Source: Vibrio splendidus
GTDB taxonomy: Bacteria > Pseudomonadota > Gammaproteobacteria > Enterobacterales > Vibrionaceae
Length of the DNA stretch: 64,000 nt
Reading direction: 5' to 3'
Assembly (NCBI RefSeq): GCF_003345295.1
Contig: NZ_CP031056.1
Span: 1,426,001 to 1,490,000 of the forward strand
Below the pieces are notes generated by a model. That model had not been told where the DNA came from. It ran no database searches and worked only from the letters and a program-made list of their open reading frames with translations. How positions within the stretch are numbered: the first letter of the stretch is position 1; every line of letters begins with the position of its first letter. The translations under genes and the position numbers were made by a program. Positions 56,149 to 64,000 of this stretch are shown piece by piece.

Positions 56149-56484
56149 GAATGACATGGATTCCCCTTTCCGAGGATCTGCCACACTTATGTGGTACTTA
56201 AATGCATCGGAGGCATCATGTCTGATTATTCTTATTTCTGCGGTATCGACCTAGCTAAAAACCACTTTAGTCTTCATGCCGTAGACCAAAATGGTAAGGT
56301 CATACTTCATAAGTCAGTAACCCGCTCTAAACTACTGACTACAATAGCAAATTTACCGCTCATGTGTATAGGCGTTGAAGCATGTGGTGGTGTACATTAT
56401 TGGGTAAGAACACTCAATAAATTGGGTCACGACGCCCGTATTATGGCCGTTAAGTACGTAACCAAACAGAGCATAAAGAGTTAA
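56149..56484 (+). mobile_element. IS110-family element, 5' fragment with truncated transposase
   Basis: The left end begins right after the attC core TTATAAC. The transposase starts at the ATG at 56218 behind a good GGAGGC site and gives 88 residues: CGIDLAKNHFSLHA with the first catalytic Asp, and GVEACGGVHYWV with the Glu. That is the N-terminal RuvC-like part of a DEDD transposase. The frame ends after KYVTKQSIKS, about a quarter of the usual length. The sequence from 56485 to 56573 has no recognised function. Confidence 0.85.
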
Positions 56485-56573
56485 ACCCACCGGGTCATTG
56501 CAGCCGCTAATGATGGAGATAGGTTAAGACCACTTGCGGAGAGCCTGTTAATGCGGCGGACACACTAGATGTC

Positions 56574-56718
56574 ATCTAACGAACGAATAAGGCACCGCAG
56601 CCGCGTTAAGGTGTGAGTAACGCAATACCCAAGCCTCTGCATTGCACCTTAAACACAGGAATTAATGCAAAGCAAAAATACCACGCGTTACGAATTACTC
56701 TTAAACGCCTTGTTAAAT
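56574..56718 (-). repeat. attC site, VCR-like, longer variant
   Basis: 145 bases between ATCTAAC and GTTAAAT. The right half is the usual CACGCGTTACGAATTACTC and the left half AAGGTGTGAGTAACGC, but the outer left arm is about 18 bases longer than in the other sites. The right core exactly complements the core that opens the FRG cassette at 58016. Confidence 0.8.
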
Positions 56719-57995
56719 TTATATTTATCAGCGACGTAGCGGGCTGAGTTTTCAATGTATGGAAATACAGTACTTTCATTAATATTTAGTAGATCAAGCT
56801 CCTTCAATAGTACAGTTTTGTTAGTTATTGTAATCCTTAATACTTCAATTTCTTCTGTACCTTTTTCATCAAATATCACTTCGTGACCGAACAATAAAAA
56901 AGCTCCTGATTGAGAGGTTATTCTGTCATTGCTCTTTTTCCCCTTTACACAAATGACTTTTCTCATATCTTTTGGATCTATAATTGGCTCAAAAAATGGC
57001 TTTTCTTCTTTTATAAAGTGCAAGAGCCTTCTAACCGATTTCTGCTCATTAAAGTCTTCAATATCCAAATTGAAATCAATCTTGTCCTTCTCAGACTTAG
57101 GTAGCCTTGAAAGATTAGATATACAACTAGCAACATCAGAGTCAAAATACTTTACGTTCTCCCTTTTAACCGCGAATATTATAACTTCACCAGACTCTTC
57201 TGAGGATCCTTTACATGCGAAATATAGTGCAATCAGAGGGTTAGATGTTATATCTAACAACCTTGTCGGTAACGAATAATGCTGCATTCTCACTAGTCGA
57301 TCTAAGGTGTAGATATCTGACGAAAAATCAGCTGAGTTTGATACCAAAAGCTCTCGGCAAATAATGTGTTCTACATCTAGATAAAGATAGTTACCCTCTT
57401 TGTCTTTCCTGAACAGTGACGGCTCAAGTTTGTATTGGTCTTTACTCGAATGACCGCGATAGAAAATCTCACGATCTTTACCATATTGATAAGACAACAC
57501 TTTCTTTATAAAACCCTGTAGCTTTGTAATTGTTGGAGACTGTGACTTTTCCGCTGTAGGTTTACCCGATTTAGAAATGTCTTGAACATTGTTTAAAGGG
57601 ATACCTTGATTTTTTAATCTTACGAAAAGATCCTCATGTTTTACCGCCCAATGAGTTCGATTCATTTCCCAACCGCGTATATCTAGAAGATCTGCAATTG
57701 GCTCAATTTGGGCGAATGGGATAGGATCAATATCTTGAGAAATTTGAAATTCAATTAATACTGTTCTATTTCGCTCTTTGATCGACGTTAAGTATCCAAT
57801 GTAAACGTCGCTTCTCGTCCCTTCGTAGGCAAAGAGGCATGGATAGCTTTTTAGTAAATCAATATTTGATTCATTAAGATTTTTAAGTGCTTCAGATAGA
57901 TTCTGGTTTGTGTATTCAAGAAATCGACTTCGATCGTATTGATAATTATTCCGCTCCCAGGCTCCATCTTCAGCTGTCACAAACAAATTATACAT
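56688..57995 (-). CDS. FRG-domain cassette protein with novel N-terminal region
   Basis: 435 residues, large for a cassette. Residues 165-270 carry an FRG domain: FYRGHSSKDQYKLEPSLFR and MQHYSLPTRLLDITSNPLIALYFAC. The first 130 residues form a separate region with a YEGTRSDVYIGYLTSI strand pair and the motif NRTHWAVK, which I cannot assign. FRG domains are of unknown biochemical role and often occur in defence-related proteins. No partner gene is visible; cassettes are single units. Its last codons run into the attC. Confidence 0.85.
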   Translation of the reverse strand: MYNLFVTAEDGAWERNNYQYDRSRFLEYTNQNLSEALKNLNESNIDLLKSYPCLFAYEGTRSDVYIGYLTSIKERNRTVLIEFQISQDIDPIPFAQIEPIADLLDIRGWEMNRTHWAVKHEDLFVRLKNQGIPLNNVQDISKSGKPTAEKSQSPTITKLQGFIKKVLSYQYGKDREIFYRGHSSKDQYKLEPSLFRKDKEGNYLYLDVEHIICRELLVSNSADFSSDIYTLDRLVRMQHYSLPTRLLDITSNPLIALYFACKGSSEESGEVIIFAVKRENVKYFDSDVASCISNLSRLPKSEKDKIDFNLDIEDFNEQKSVRRLLHFIKEEKPFFEPIIDPKDMRKVICVKGKKSNDRITSQSGAFLLFGHEVIFDEKGTEEIEVLRITITNKTVLLKELDLLNINESTVFPYIENSARYVADKYKFNKAFKSNS

Positions 57996-58015
57996 CTAAT
58001 GTTGAACTCCAATAA

Positions 58016-58141
58016 ATTTAACGCCTTGCTAAGGTGTGAGCAACGCAATGCCTAAGCCTCTGCAGACCACCTTAAACGCAATAGCCAACGCATGGTAAAA
58101 ATGCCACGCATTGCGAATCACTCTTAAGCAATTTGTTAGGC
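58016..58141 (-). repeat. attC site, VCR-like
   Basis: 126 bases between ATTTAAC and GTTAGGC, the canonical VCR length, with AAGGTGTGAGCAACGC and CACGCATTGCGAATCACTC. The right core complements the core opening the next cassette (59092) exactly. Confidence 0.92.
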
Positions 58142-59077
58142 TTGTTCTTCAGCAATCTCTTGACCTTTAAACAAAGTAACATTTTCTCCAGATATCAGTA
58201 TAAAATCATAGTCTTGTTCCATAAAGATATTTGAACTTCCTGTTATTGTAGCTTTAGGAGCAATAAAGTTTAAATCGTCGTCAATATGATAAGAGTAAGA
58301 TTTCAATCCTTTGTCATATAATCCATCTAAACACTTAGGATAATTCTTATACTTCTCTGTATTATACTTACAATCTAAAACTTTAATAAAAGCCTTTTCC
58401 GCGTCCGATATAATGTTAATTTTATCGTTTAGGTCAGGACTATCAAAGTCGGTTTCATCTAAGTCATACTGTTTTACTAATGTTTCTTCACAATCAAAGA
58501 AAAAAATCATCAATTCATCAGATAAACGTGCATCATTCTCAAATTGTTTCTCATTAGATAAAATTTTTGTTCTATTTTTATGCCCATTCTTAAATAGGCG
58601 TGTAAAGCTATCATTGCTTTTTGATATGCCCACATAATAGAGGTAAAAGCTTGATACTTCCTTTGCATCAAAATCCCCCTGGATATTGATATTCTCTTTG
58701 CTATGGTCCCACAGTAACTTGTCCGTTGTGGCCCAGTATGTCGGTTCTTCTACTGATACATCGATAGACGCTGGATAAATACGTATGAACTGTTCACCTG
58801 CTTCGAACTTCATGTCATCTTCAATTAAAAACTCAGATAGATCTACAGATAAGTTTTCATACTTCAAATCACCACATACAAGTTCGAAATTAAATGATGC
58901 AGAATCAATATCAAAAGTGAAATTTTGAAAATATAGTTGCTGCCTCTGAGCTAGCATATATAGATGACTATTGGTAAGTTGCTTTCTTACTTCCGGATTG
59001 CTTTCCCATAAATAATCCGCAAACCTATTTGAAATAGGGGGATAAATTAATTTAATCGCATTTAATGATACTTTCAT
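58136..59077 (-). CDS. Cassette protein of unknown function, 313 aa
   Basis: A soluble, acidic, 313-residue protein behind an excellent GGAGG start. In the middle, FYLYYVGISKSNDSFTRLFK then GHKNRTKIL resembles the core of a GIY-YIG-like endonuclease, but I cannot see the full set of catalytic residues, so this is a hint only. The N-terminal 130 residues are beta-rich. AT content is high compared with the nearby chromosome. Single gene between matched attC cores. Confidence 0.75.
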   Translation of the reverse strand: MKVSLNAIKLIYPPISNRFADYLWESNPEVRKQLTNSHLYMLAQRQQLYFQNFTFDIDSASFNFELVCGDLKYENLSVDLSEFLIEDDMKFEAGEQFIRIYPASIDVSVEEPTYWATTDKLLWDHSKENINIQGDFDAKEVSSFYLYYVGISKSNDSFTRLFKNGHKNRTKILSNEKQFENDARLSDELMIFFFDCEETLVKQYDLDETDFDSPDLNDKINIISDAEKAFIKVLDCKYNTEKYKNYPKCLDGLYDKGLKSYSYHIDDDLNFIAPKATITGSSNIFMEQDYDFILISGENVTLFKGQEIAEEQA

Positions 59078-59091
59078 TTTTCCTCCAAAAA

Positions 59092-59219
59092 GCCTAACGC
59101 CGCATTAAGGTGTGAGCAACGCTACCACGAAACTCAACCTTACCACCGTAAACACTAAACCCAACGATAGAATGAAAAATGCCAAGCGTTGGGAATCACT
59201 CTTAAATGCTTTGTTAGTT
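59092..59219 (-). repeat. attC site, VCR-like
   Basis: 128 bases between GCCTAAC and GTTAGTT. Left half AAGGTGTGAGCAACGC, right half AAGCGTTGGGAATCACTC, as in the other long sites. It belongs to the cassette at 59214. Confidence 0.9.
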
Positions 59220-60095
59220 TCGTTCTAAACAAAAGCTCTGTAATACCTTTAAAGGCTGCCTTAATGTTCCATTACTCCAAAAGGCAGCAGAGTAATATGT
59301 AAGCTCTTTATTATGATATGAGCCAATTAATATACCAATGACACCTGAGAATTCTCCCATGTTCATAGAACCATGAGCTTCTATTGTTTTTTGCCATGTT
59401 CTTAGATAATCAAAAATTTTTTGGTTCTTTGAGCCATCCCAACTATCAAAGACAGTCACCAATACTCTTAGAGGTGAATTTAGCCTACATAGCTTATTCA
59501 TTTCTTGGTTTGCAGTTCGAATATCATTCTCTGATTCAATTTGTATTTGAGGGACATAAACATCGCCATAGAATGACTTAGACATTACATAGTCAACTGT
59601 AAACTCTTCATTGCCATGGAATAAGCCCAGTTCTTTAGATACTAAAGGGAGAAGTGACTCCTTGTAAAAGGATGTACGGTTACCTTTAGAAGACCAAGCG
59701 TCTGACAATTCATCACATGAAAAAGTACTCAATTTATTAACTAGTTCATCTTTGAATGAACTCCACAATGTATAGTTTTTATCTTTTTCAGTATTACCTT
59801 TAGGTTCTAGGTATTCTTCAATCCCACAAATCGAACTGAACCAATGCTTATCATCAGGCAATACAGGATTATGCTCGCTTGAAGGAGCAATAACTAAATC
59901 ACTACACCTCGAGTTGAAAGTTACATCTTCAAACCTAAATTCACCTTTGCCTCGTTCTTTTAACACTGTCGCAGTTGCAGGCACAGCCATCGACAGCATT
60001 AGGTTACACTGCGGACATTCCATTAAATCCCAAGTATTCAGGTGAACTTCACTATCGACACATACCGGGCACTTTTTATACTCAACAAATATCAT
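59214..60095 (-). CDS. Zinc-ribbon cassette protein with possible PD-(D/E)XK core, 293 aa
   Basis: The N-terminus has a four-cysteine zinc ribbon (CPVC at residues 9-12, CPQC at 28-31). Further on, VDYVMSKSFYGDVYVPQIQIESEN reads like the D ... ExE part of a PD-(D/E)XK nuclease fold, similar to QIEHEN-type cores. Other catalytic residues are not confirmed. It could be a restriction-like or defence nuclease; this is inference. The start has a weak ribosome binding site. First cassette of the array on its own strand; the core expected to open it (AACTAAC) is not clearly present upstream. Confidence 0.7.
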   Translation of the reverse strand: MIFVEYKKCPVCVDSEVHLNTWDLMECPQCNLMLSMAVPATATVLKERGKGEFRFEDVTFNSRCSDLVIAPSSEHNPVLPDDKHWFSSICGIEEYLEPKGNTEKDKNYTLWSSFKDELVNKLSTFSCDELSDAWSSKGNRTSFYKESLLPLVSKELGLFHGNEEFTVDYVMSKSFYGDVYVPQIQIESENDIRTANQEMNKLCRLNSPLRVLVTVFDSWDGSKNQKIFDYLRTWQKTIEAHGSMNMGEFSGVIGILIGSYHNKELTYYSAAFWSNGTLRQPLKVLQSFCLERN

Positions 60096-60143
60096 TATTA
60101 ACCATTTTATTTTACAACTATGCTCATAGAAACTAGCAGTTAT

Positions 60144-60220
60144 ATTAGACAGAATAATTCTGCATTTTGTCCCTGAAACAATTCTATCTAGTAATCTAAA
60201 CCGTTCAGGCTCTGTCTAAT
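60144..60220. repeat. 10-bp inverted repeat at the array edge
   Basis: ATTAGACAGA (60144-60153) and TCTGTCTAAT (60211-60220) form a perfect inverted repeat around 57 bases, with weaker homology outward (GTTAT / AAC). It sits between the last cassette and nasA. It may be a small mobile-element remnant. The rest of the 60096-60460 gap shows nothing I recognise. Confidence 0.6.
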
Positions 60221-60459
60221 AACTCATTTAATAACAGAACCTTACCTGATTACTGCTTTATCAAACATGACGAAAAGCAGAAATTTTCTATATAGTTACA
60301 GTAAAATTCAGAAAACACCTCAATGTGTGAGTTAATCGTTGCCTTATTCGGTGATTTACTGACCAAACCCTAGGCAGTTTTGACCTAAGTCTTTGGGTTG
60401 GATGATGAGCGAACCGCAGTTCAGGCTATGAATTGTCACGGATTGAGGCCTGTACACTC

Positions 60460-60489
60460 AAACAAAAACGCCGACATGATTGTCGGCGT
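60460..60489 (-). terminator. Terminator of nasA
   Basis: ACGCCGACA / TGTCGGCGT, 9-bp stem with a 4-base loop, followed on the minus strand by TTTTGTTTG. It lies 36 bases after the nasA stop. Confidence 0.9.
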
Positions 60490-60524
60490 CTACGCTATTG
60501 GTATGGATGAATGTGAGGTAGTAA

Positions 60525-63080
60525 CTACTTCGCCATGGTACTCAAAAACTCGGCTTCGAATTCTTCATCGGCTTCTCGGGTTAGGCATTCCACCAGCCAG
60601 TTGATGCTTTCATGATCTAGGTTACTATTCACCACGAACGCTTGTTTCACGCCAAACTCACCAAGCTTGGCTGAACCATAGTTCTTGAACGATTTATTGC
60701 CGTGATAATGGAGTGATTTAACCGCTTCTGCGTTGGGTTCAGGTAATTCATCCAGTGTGTTGGCAAGCTGAATAACTAGCTCCATCGGATTCTTAGATGA
60801 CGAGATACGATACAGAAAACCGCCCTCCACTTTCTGCCTAACCCAGTAATCAAAGCTGCTGCAGTCCATCACCTTGTCGCTGACCAGTGCCGCTTCGCTG
60901 CGATAAGCGCATGCCTCTAACATCACAGGTGTGTGTTTAAATTCTGGCTGTCCTGAATTGGTATCGGTGTTAGGTAAAATCAGGTCACACGGCTTGCTGT
61001 CTTTGGCCGTGGTGCCATTCCAATGGATCGGCATAAACACCTGCTCTTTACGCATCTCTTGGGTTAATACCAAGCGCGCTTGAGACTCACCTTGAGCGCT
61101 TTTCACTTTAACAACCTGGTTGGTTTGGTTTGTGCCCGTTTCCAATCCAAATTTCTTGGCGGTTTCAGGGTGAACAGCAATGAACGGCTCGGGAGTGTGG
61201 TCTCCAAGTGATGAGGCAAGCCCTGTTCTACTCATGGTGTGCCATTGATCGCGCACTCGTCCGCTGTTCATAATAAGCGGATAATCTGGTGACGATGTCG
61301 TTAATGGCAAAGCATGTTCAACCGCAACGAACTGCGCTTTTCCTGACTTAGTGAAAAACTCACCATCGGTGAACATTCGTTTATTTACGATATCTTGCTG
61401 TAATTCTAGTACGGGCCATTGCTGGGGTTTTAGCTCGCTGTAACCTTTATCGTCTAAGTTTGTTAAACCTATTAAGCACAAGTCTCGTTGCTTGCCATTC
61501 GCATTATCAAGGCTAGTCATCTGACAATACTCTTCAAATATCTGCCCTTCATGACGATAATCAAAGGCATGTTGATGACCCATTTTCTGCGCCACTTCTT
61601 TAATCATCCACCAATCAGGTTTAGCTTCACCCGGGCTTGGCAATATGCGGCGCTGCCTTGATATACGGCGCTCAGAGTTGGTCACGGTACCCGATTTTTC
61701 ACTCCAACCTTGCGCAGGCAACACAACATCGGCCAAGCGTGTGGTTTCAGTATCGGCAATGCAATCTGACACCACCACAAATGGACAGTTTTCTAGCGCG
61801 GCTTTCACTCTCGCACTGTCTGGAAGGCTCACCACAGGGTTGGTCGCCATAATCCACACCGCTTTGATCTTGCCTTCAAGCATGTCGTCAAACAACTCGA
61901 CTGCTTTCAAGCCGGGTTTGGTTGCTAAGTTATCGGTTTGCCAAAAATCACTCACCGTTTGGTGTGATTTTTCATCCCCAAACTCAAAGTGCGCCGCCAG
62001 CGTATTCGCTAAACCACCAACTTCGCGACCGCCCATTGCGTTGGGTTGCCCGGTCACAGAGAAAGGCCCCATACCTGCTTGTCCGATTTTTCCGGTGGCT
62101 AAATGACAGTTGAGAATAGCGTTCACTTTGTCACAACCTTGGCTCGACTGATTCACGCCCTGAGAATAAATGGTGACGACTTTTTTGTTTGATGCGAACG
62201 CACGATAGAAGCGCTCAACCTCTTGTTCCGTTAGCCCGGTCAACTGGCTGACGCCTTGCTCAGAATTGATGTTTGAATCAGAGTGGTAAACATACTTCTT
62301 TGCTGACTCGATCGCTTGTTGGAAGCCTTCTGTGTTCTTGCTTATATAGGCTTCATCAAGTGCATCATTATCCGCTAGGTATGAAAGCAATCCGTTAAAC
62401 AAAGCCACATCAGAGCCCGATTCAATCGCTAAATGTTGATCTGCTATTTCACATGTGTCGGTATAACGAGGATCTATGACGATCACTTGCAGTTTGGGAT
62501 TCGCTTGCTTAGCCGCTCTTAACCTTTGAAAAAGAACCGGATGACACCATGCTAAGTTTGAGCCAGTAATCACGACCAAGTCAGTTTGCTCTAAATCTTC
62601 ATAGCAAATAGGCACCGTGTCGCTACCAAATGCACGCTTGTGTCCAACAACGCTCGATGCCATGCAAAGCCTTGAGTTGCTGTCGATGTTTCCGCTGCCA
62701 ATAAAGCCTTTCATCAGCTTATTGGCAACGTAATAGTCTTCTGTTAACAGTTGACCAGAGACATAGAACGCAACCGAATCAGGGCCGAACTCTTCAATGG
62801 TTTGGTTAAACCTATCAGCGACCAATTGAGTGGCGTCATCCCATGCGAGTTCATGTTTTTGTTGATTTTGAATATGAGTAGGCTGAGTAAGACGACCTAG
62901 AGGTGTTACGGTTTCACCTAGAGCAATGCCTTTAGTACATAACTTTCCATAATTCGACGGGTGTTCTTTGTCACCGCGCACTTCAAGCTTACCTAATGCA
63001 GTGGGCCTCGCTTCTATTCCGCAGCCAACACCACAATAGGCACATGTCGATTTTATCCAGCCACTGTTTGAATCACTCAT
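60525..63080 (-). CDS. nasA: Assimilatory nitrate reductase catalytic subunit
   Basis: 851 residues of the molybdopterin (bis-MGD) reductase family. The N-terminal [4Fe-4S] motif is complete: Cys13, Cys16, Cys20, Cys48. The Mo-ligand cysteine is probably the one in SRLCMASSVVG. No signal peptide is present, so the enzyme acts in the cytoplasm, in contrast to periplasmic NapA. The C-terminus shows no BFD-type [2Fe-2S] cysteine cluster, so electrons probably come from a separate partner. The ATG at 63080 is preferred over a TTG five codons upstream. Divergent from nirB. Confidence 0.93.
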   Translation of the reverse strand: MSDSNSGWIKSTCAYCGVGCGIEARPTALGKLEVRGDKEHPSNYGKLCTKGIALGETVTPLGRLTQPTHIQNQQKHELAWDDATQLVADRFNQTIEEFGPDSVAFYVSGQLLTEDYYVANKLMKGFIGSGNIDSNSRLCMASSVVGHKRAFGSDTVPICYEDLEQTDLVVITGSNLAWCHPVLFQRLRAAKQANPKLQVIVIDPRYTDTCEIADQHLAIESGSDVALFNGLLSYLADNDALDEAYISKNTEGFQQAIESAKKYVYHSDSNINSEQGVSQLTGLTEQEVERFYRAFASNKKVVTIYSQGVNQSSQGCDKVNAILNCHLATGKIGQAGMGPFSVTGQPNAMGGREVGGLANTLAAHFEFGDEKSHQTVSDFWQTDNLATKPGLKAVELFDDMLEGKIKAVWIMATNPVVSLPDSARVKAALENCPFVVVSDCIADTETTRLADVVLPAQGWSEKSGTVTNSERRISRQRRILPSPGEAKPDWWMIKEVAQKMGHQHAFDYRHEGQIFEEYCQMTSLDNANGKQRDLCLIGLTNLDDKGYSELKPQQWPVLELQQDIVNKRMFTDGEFFTKSGKAQFVAVEHALPLTTSSPDYPLIMNSGRVRDQWHTMSRTGLASSLGDHTPEPFIAVHPETAKKFGLETGTNQTNQVVKVKSAQGESQARLVLTQEMRKEQVFMPIHWNGTTAKDSKPCDLILPNTDTNSGQPEFKHTPVMLEACAYRSEAALVSDKVMDCSSFDYWVRQKVEGGFLYRISSSKNPMELVIQLANTLDELPEPNAEAVKSLHYHGNKSFKNYGSAKLGEFGVKQAFVVNSNLDHESINWLVECLTREADEEFEAEFLSTMAK

Positions 63081-63252
63081 CCGTTTCTCGCTCAATTATC
63101 CATAATTGTATTTATTTAGATCAAGCAAATAACACGCCATTAAACCAAAGAATCGCAAATACAACAAAAACCAAATAAAAACAACAACTTAATAAAACAA
63201 AAATAATTAAAACTCAGTTCCCAATAAATGCTTGATACGAAAAACTTATTTT

Positions 63253-63280
63253 TTGCACCATCTTGCGGAAAGTTGCACCA
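63253..63280 (+). promoter_or_regulatory. Two NtrC-like half-sites
   Basis: TTGCACCA occurs at 63253-63260 and 63273-63280, exactly two helical turns apart. TGCACCA is the NtrC half-site; the second half of each dyad (TGGTGCA) is not conserved. They lie about 155-180 bases before the predicted sigma-54 start, a normal enhancer distance. Confidence 0.55.
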
Positions 63281-63318
63281 CAAACGCTCATTTCCATAAA
63301 TTTAACAAAAAAATTACA

Positions 63319-63334
63319 TACCACTTTAGGGGTA
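63319..63334. promoter_or_regulatory. NarL/NarP-type 7-2-7 site
   Basis: TACCACT-TT-AGGGGTA matches the inverted heptamer consensus TACYNMT-N2-AKNRGTA at every position. It lies about 100 bases before the predicted nirB start. Vibrio species carry NarP and NarQ, so a nitrate response is plausible. Confidence 0.75.
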
Positions 63335-63408
63335 ATTGCGTGCCACCCGAAAATCTTAATCAATTGAAAAATATGAATTAAATTTTATTTATTTTGCTAA
63401 ATTATAAT

Positions 63409-63425
63409 TTGGCATCCTCCTTGCT
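63409..63425 (+). promoter_or_regulatory. Sigma-54 promoter of nirB
   Basis: TTGGCATCCTCCTTGCT agrees with the -24/-12 consensus (YTGGCAC...TTGCW) with GG and GC at the correct spacing. The predicted start near 63436 gives a leader of about 146 bases containing small hairpins such as TTGAG / CTCAA near 63479-63494. Confidence 0.8.
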
Positions 63426-63581
63426 CCACTAGAAACCAAGAGTTAGAAAAACAATTTTTGTTTTCTTGATAATGATGAATTGAGTGGAATCTCAACCCGG
63501 TATTCATTTGTTAACCATTAGAAGTTAAACGCTATAAACGTTAACGCTATAAACAATGAAGCCGAGAATAAGGAATGGATT

Positions 63582-64000
63582 ATGAGCAAGAAGAAGATCG
63601 TCGTCGTTGGTAACGGTATGGTTGGACACAAATTTATCGACAACATATTACAATCAGAAAGTGATGATTTTGATGTAATTACTTTCAGCGAAGAACCTAG
63701 GTTAGCCTATGACCGAGTCCAGCTTACAGCTTACTTCAAACGTGGAAATGCCGAAGATTTGGCATTGACCAGCGAAGAGTATTACCAAAGCAATGGCGTC
63801 AACTACCTATTAAACGCAAAAGTCGCTCAACTAGACACTGACAATAAGTGCGTTGTGACAGAGTCGGGACATACCGAGAGTTATGACACATTAATTCTAG
63901 CGACAGGTTCATTTCCTTTTGTTCCTCCTATTCCCGGTAACGACCAAGAACATTGCCACGTTTATCGCACCATCGAAGACTTAGACGCTATTGAATTATC
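63582..64000 (+). CDS. nirB: Nitrite reductase [NAD(P)H] large subunit, N-terminal part
   Basis: The first 139 residues of NirB; the gene runs off the window. The FAD-binding Rossmann motif VVVGNGMVGHKF, the LAYDRVQLTAYF segment and LILATGSFPFVPPIPG are diagnostic. The enzyme reduces nitrite to ammonium in the cytoplasm using a sirohaem [4Fe-4S] domain further on. AAGGA lies seven bases before the ATG. Together with nasA it makes a nitrate-to-ammonium route. Confidence 0.95.
   Translation, partial: MSKKKIVVVGNGMVGHKFIDNILQSESDDFDVITFSEEPRLAYDRVQLTAYFKRGNAEDLALTSEEYYQSNGVNYLLNAKVAQLDTDNKCVVTESGHTESYDTLILATGSFPFVPPIPGNDQEHCHVYRTIEDLDAIEL

Noticed and set aside
60144..60220. Inverted repeat as another attC site
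   Set aside because: The cores face outward (GTTAT left, AAC right), opposite to the attC arrangement of this array, and the internal boxes are missing.

Overview
The window looks like part of a Vibrio genome, probably the second chromosome of a marine species near the Splendidus/Harveyi clades. The basis is protein character, about 44% GC by eye, VCR-like integron attC sites, a complete second F-type ATP synthase operon and a ribose operon. This assignment is an inference from family knowledge; no search was run.

Layout. 1-2.5 kb: the C-terminal end of an EAL protein, a degenerate GGDEF protein and a small periplasmic molybdopterin-oxidoreductase-like protein. 3.0-7.6 kb: a cbb3 oxidase operon (cytochrome c, ccoN, ccoO, then a five-haem protein in which CcoP is fused to a tri-haem dehydrogenase-type cytochrome). 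7.8-10 kb: two small conserved-looking proteins and a proline iminopeptidase-like hydrolase. 10.4-18.3 kb: a minus-strand catabolic cluster (RidA, aldehyde dehydrogenase, M19-like dipeptidase, BCCT transporter, two unknown proteins) with a divergent LysR regulator. 20.2-27.1 kb: atpIBEFHAGDC. 27.2-29.9 kb: a nitrilase-family amidase with a divergent LysR gene, and an S4 RNA-binding protein. 30-35.8 kb: yejABEF peptide importer. 36-38.8 kb: an endo/exonuclease/phosphatase-family protein, an outer-membrane beta-barrel and an orphan winged-helix protein. 38.8-45.3 kb: rbsDACBKR with a CRP-like site and two LacI-type operators. 45.4-52 kb: a second nitrilase-family protein, an LprI-like protein, a CSS/EAL phosphodiesterase, a hybrid histidine kinase and a DoxX-like protein.

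52.1-60.1 kb is the accessory region: a minus-oriented array of gene cassettes separated by attC sites, without an integrase in the window. The 7-bp core that opens a cassette is the complement of the core starting that cassette's own attC in five clear cases, so the boundaries are well supported. Three remnants of an IS110-family element sit beside attC cores. Cassette products include RDD, VOC and FRG-domain proteins, a zinc-ribbon protein with a possible PD-(D/E)XK core, and several unknowns.

60.5-64 kb holds nitrate/nitrite assimilation: nasA (minus) and the start of nirB (plus). The shared intergenic region contains a perfect NarL/NarP-type 7-2-7 site, a good sigma-54 promoter and two NtrC-like half-sites. 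No tRNA, rRNA or CRISPR array was seen. Short intergenic tandem repeats with 9-20 bp units occur at five places.
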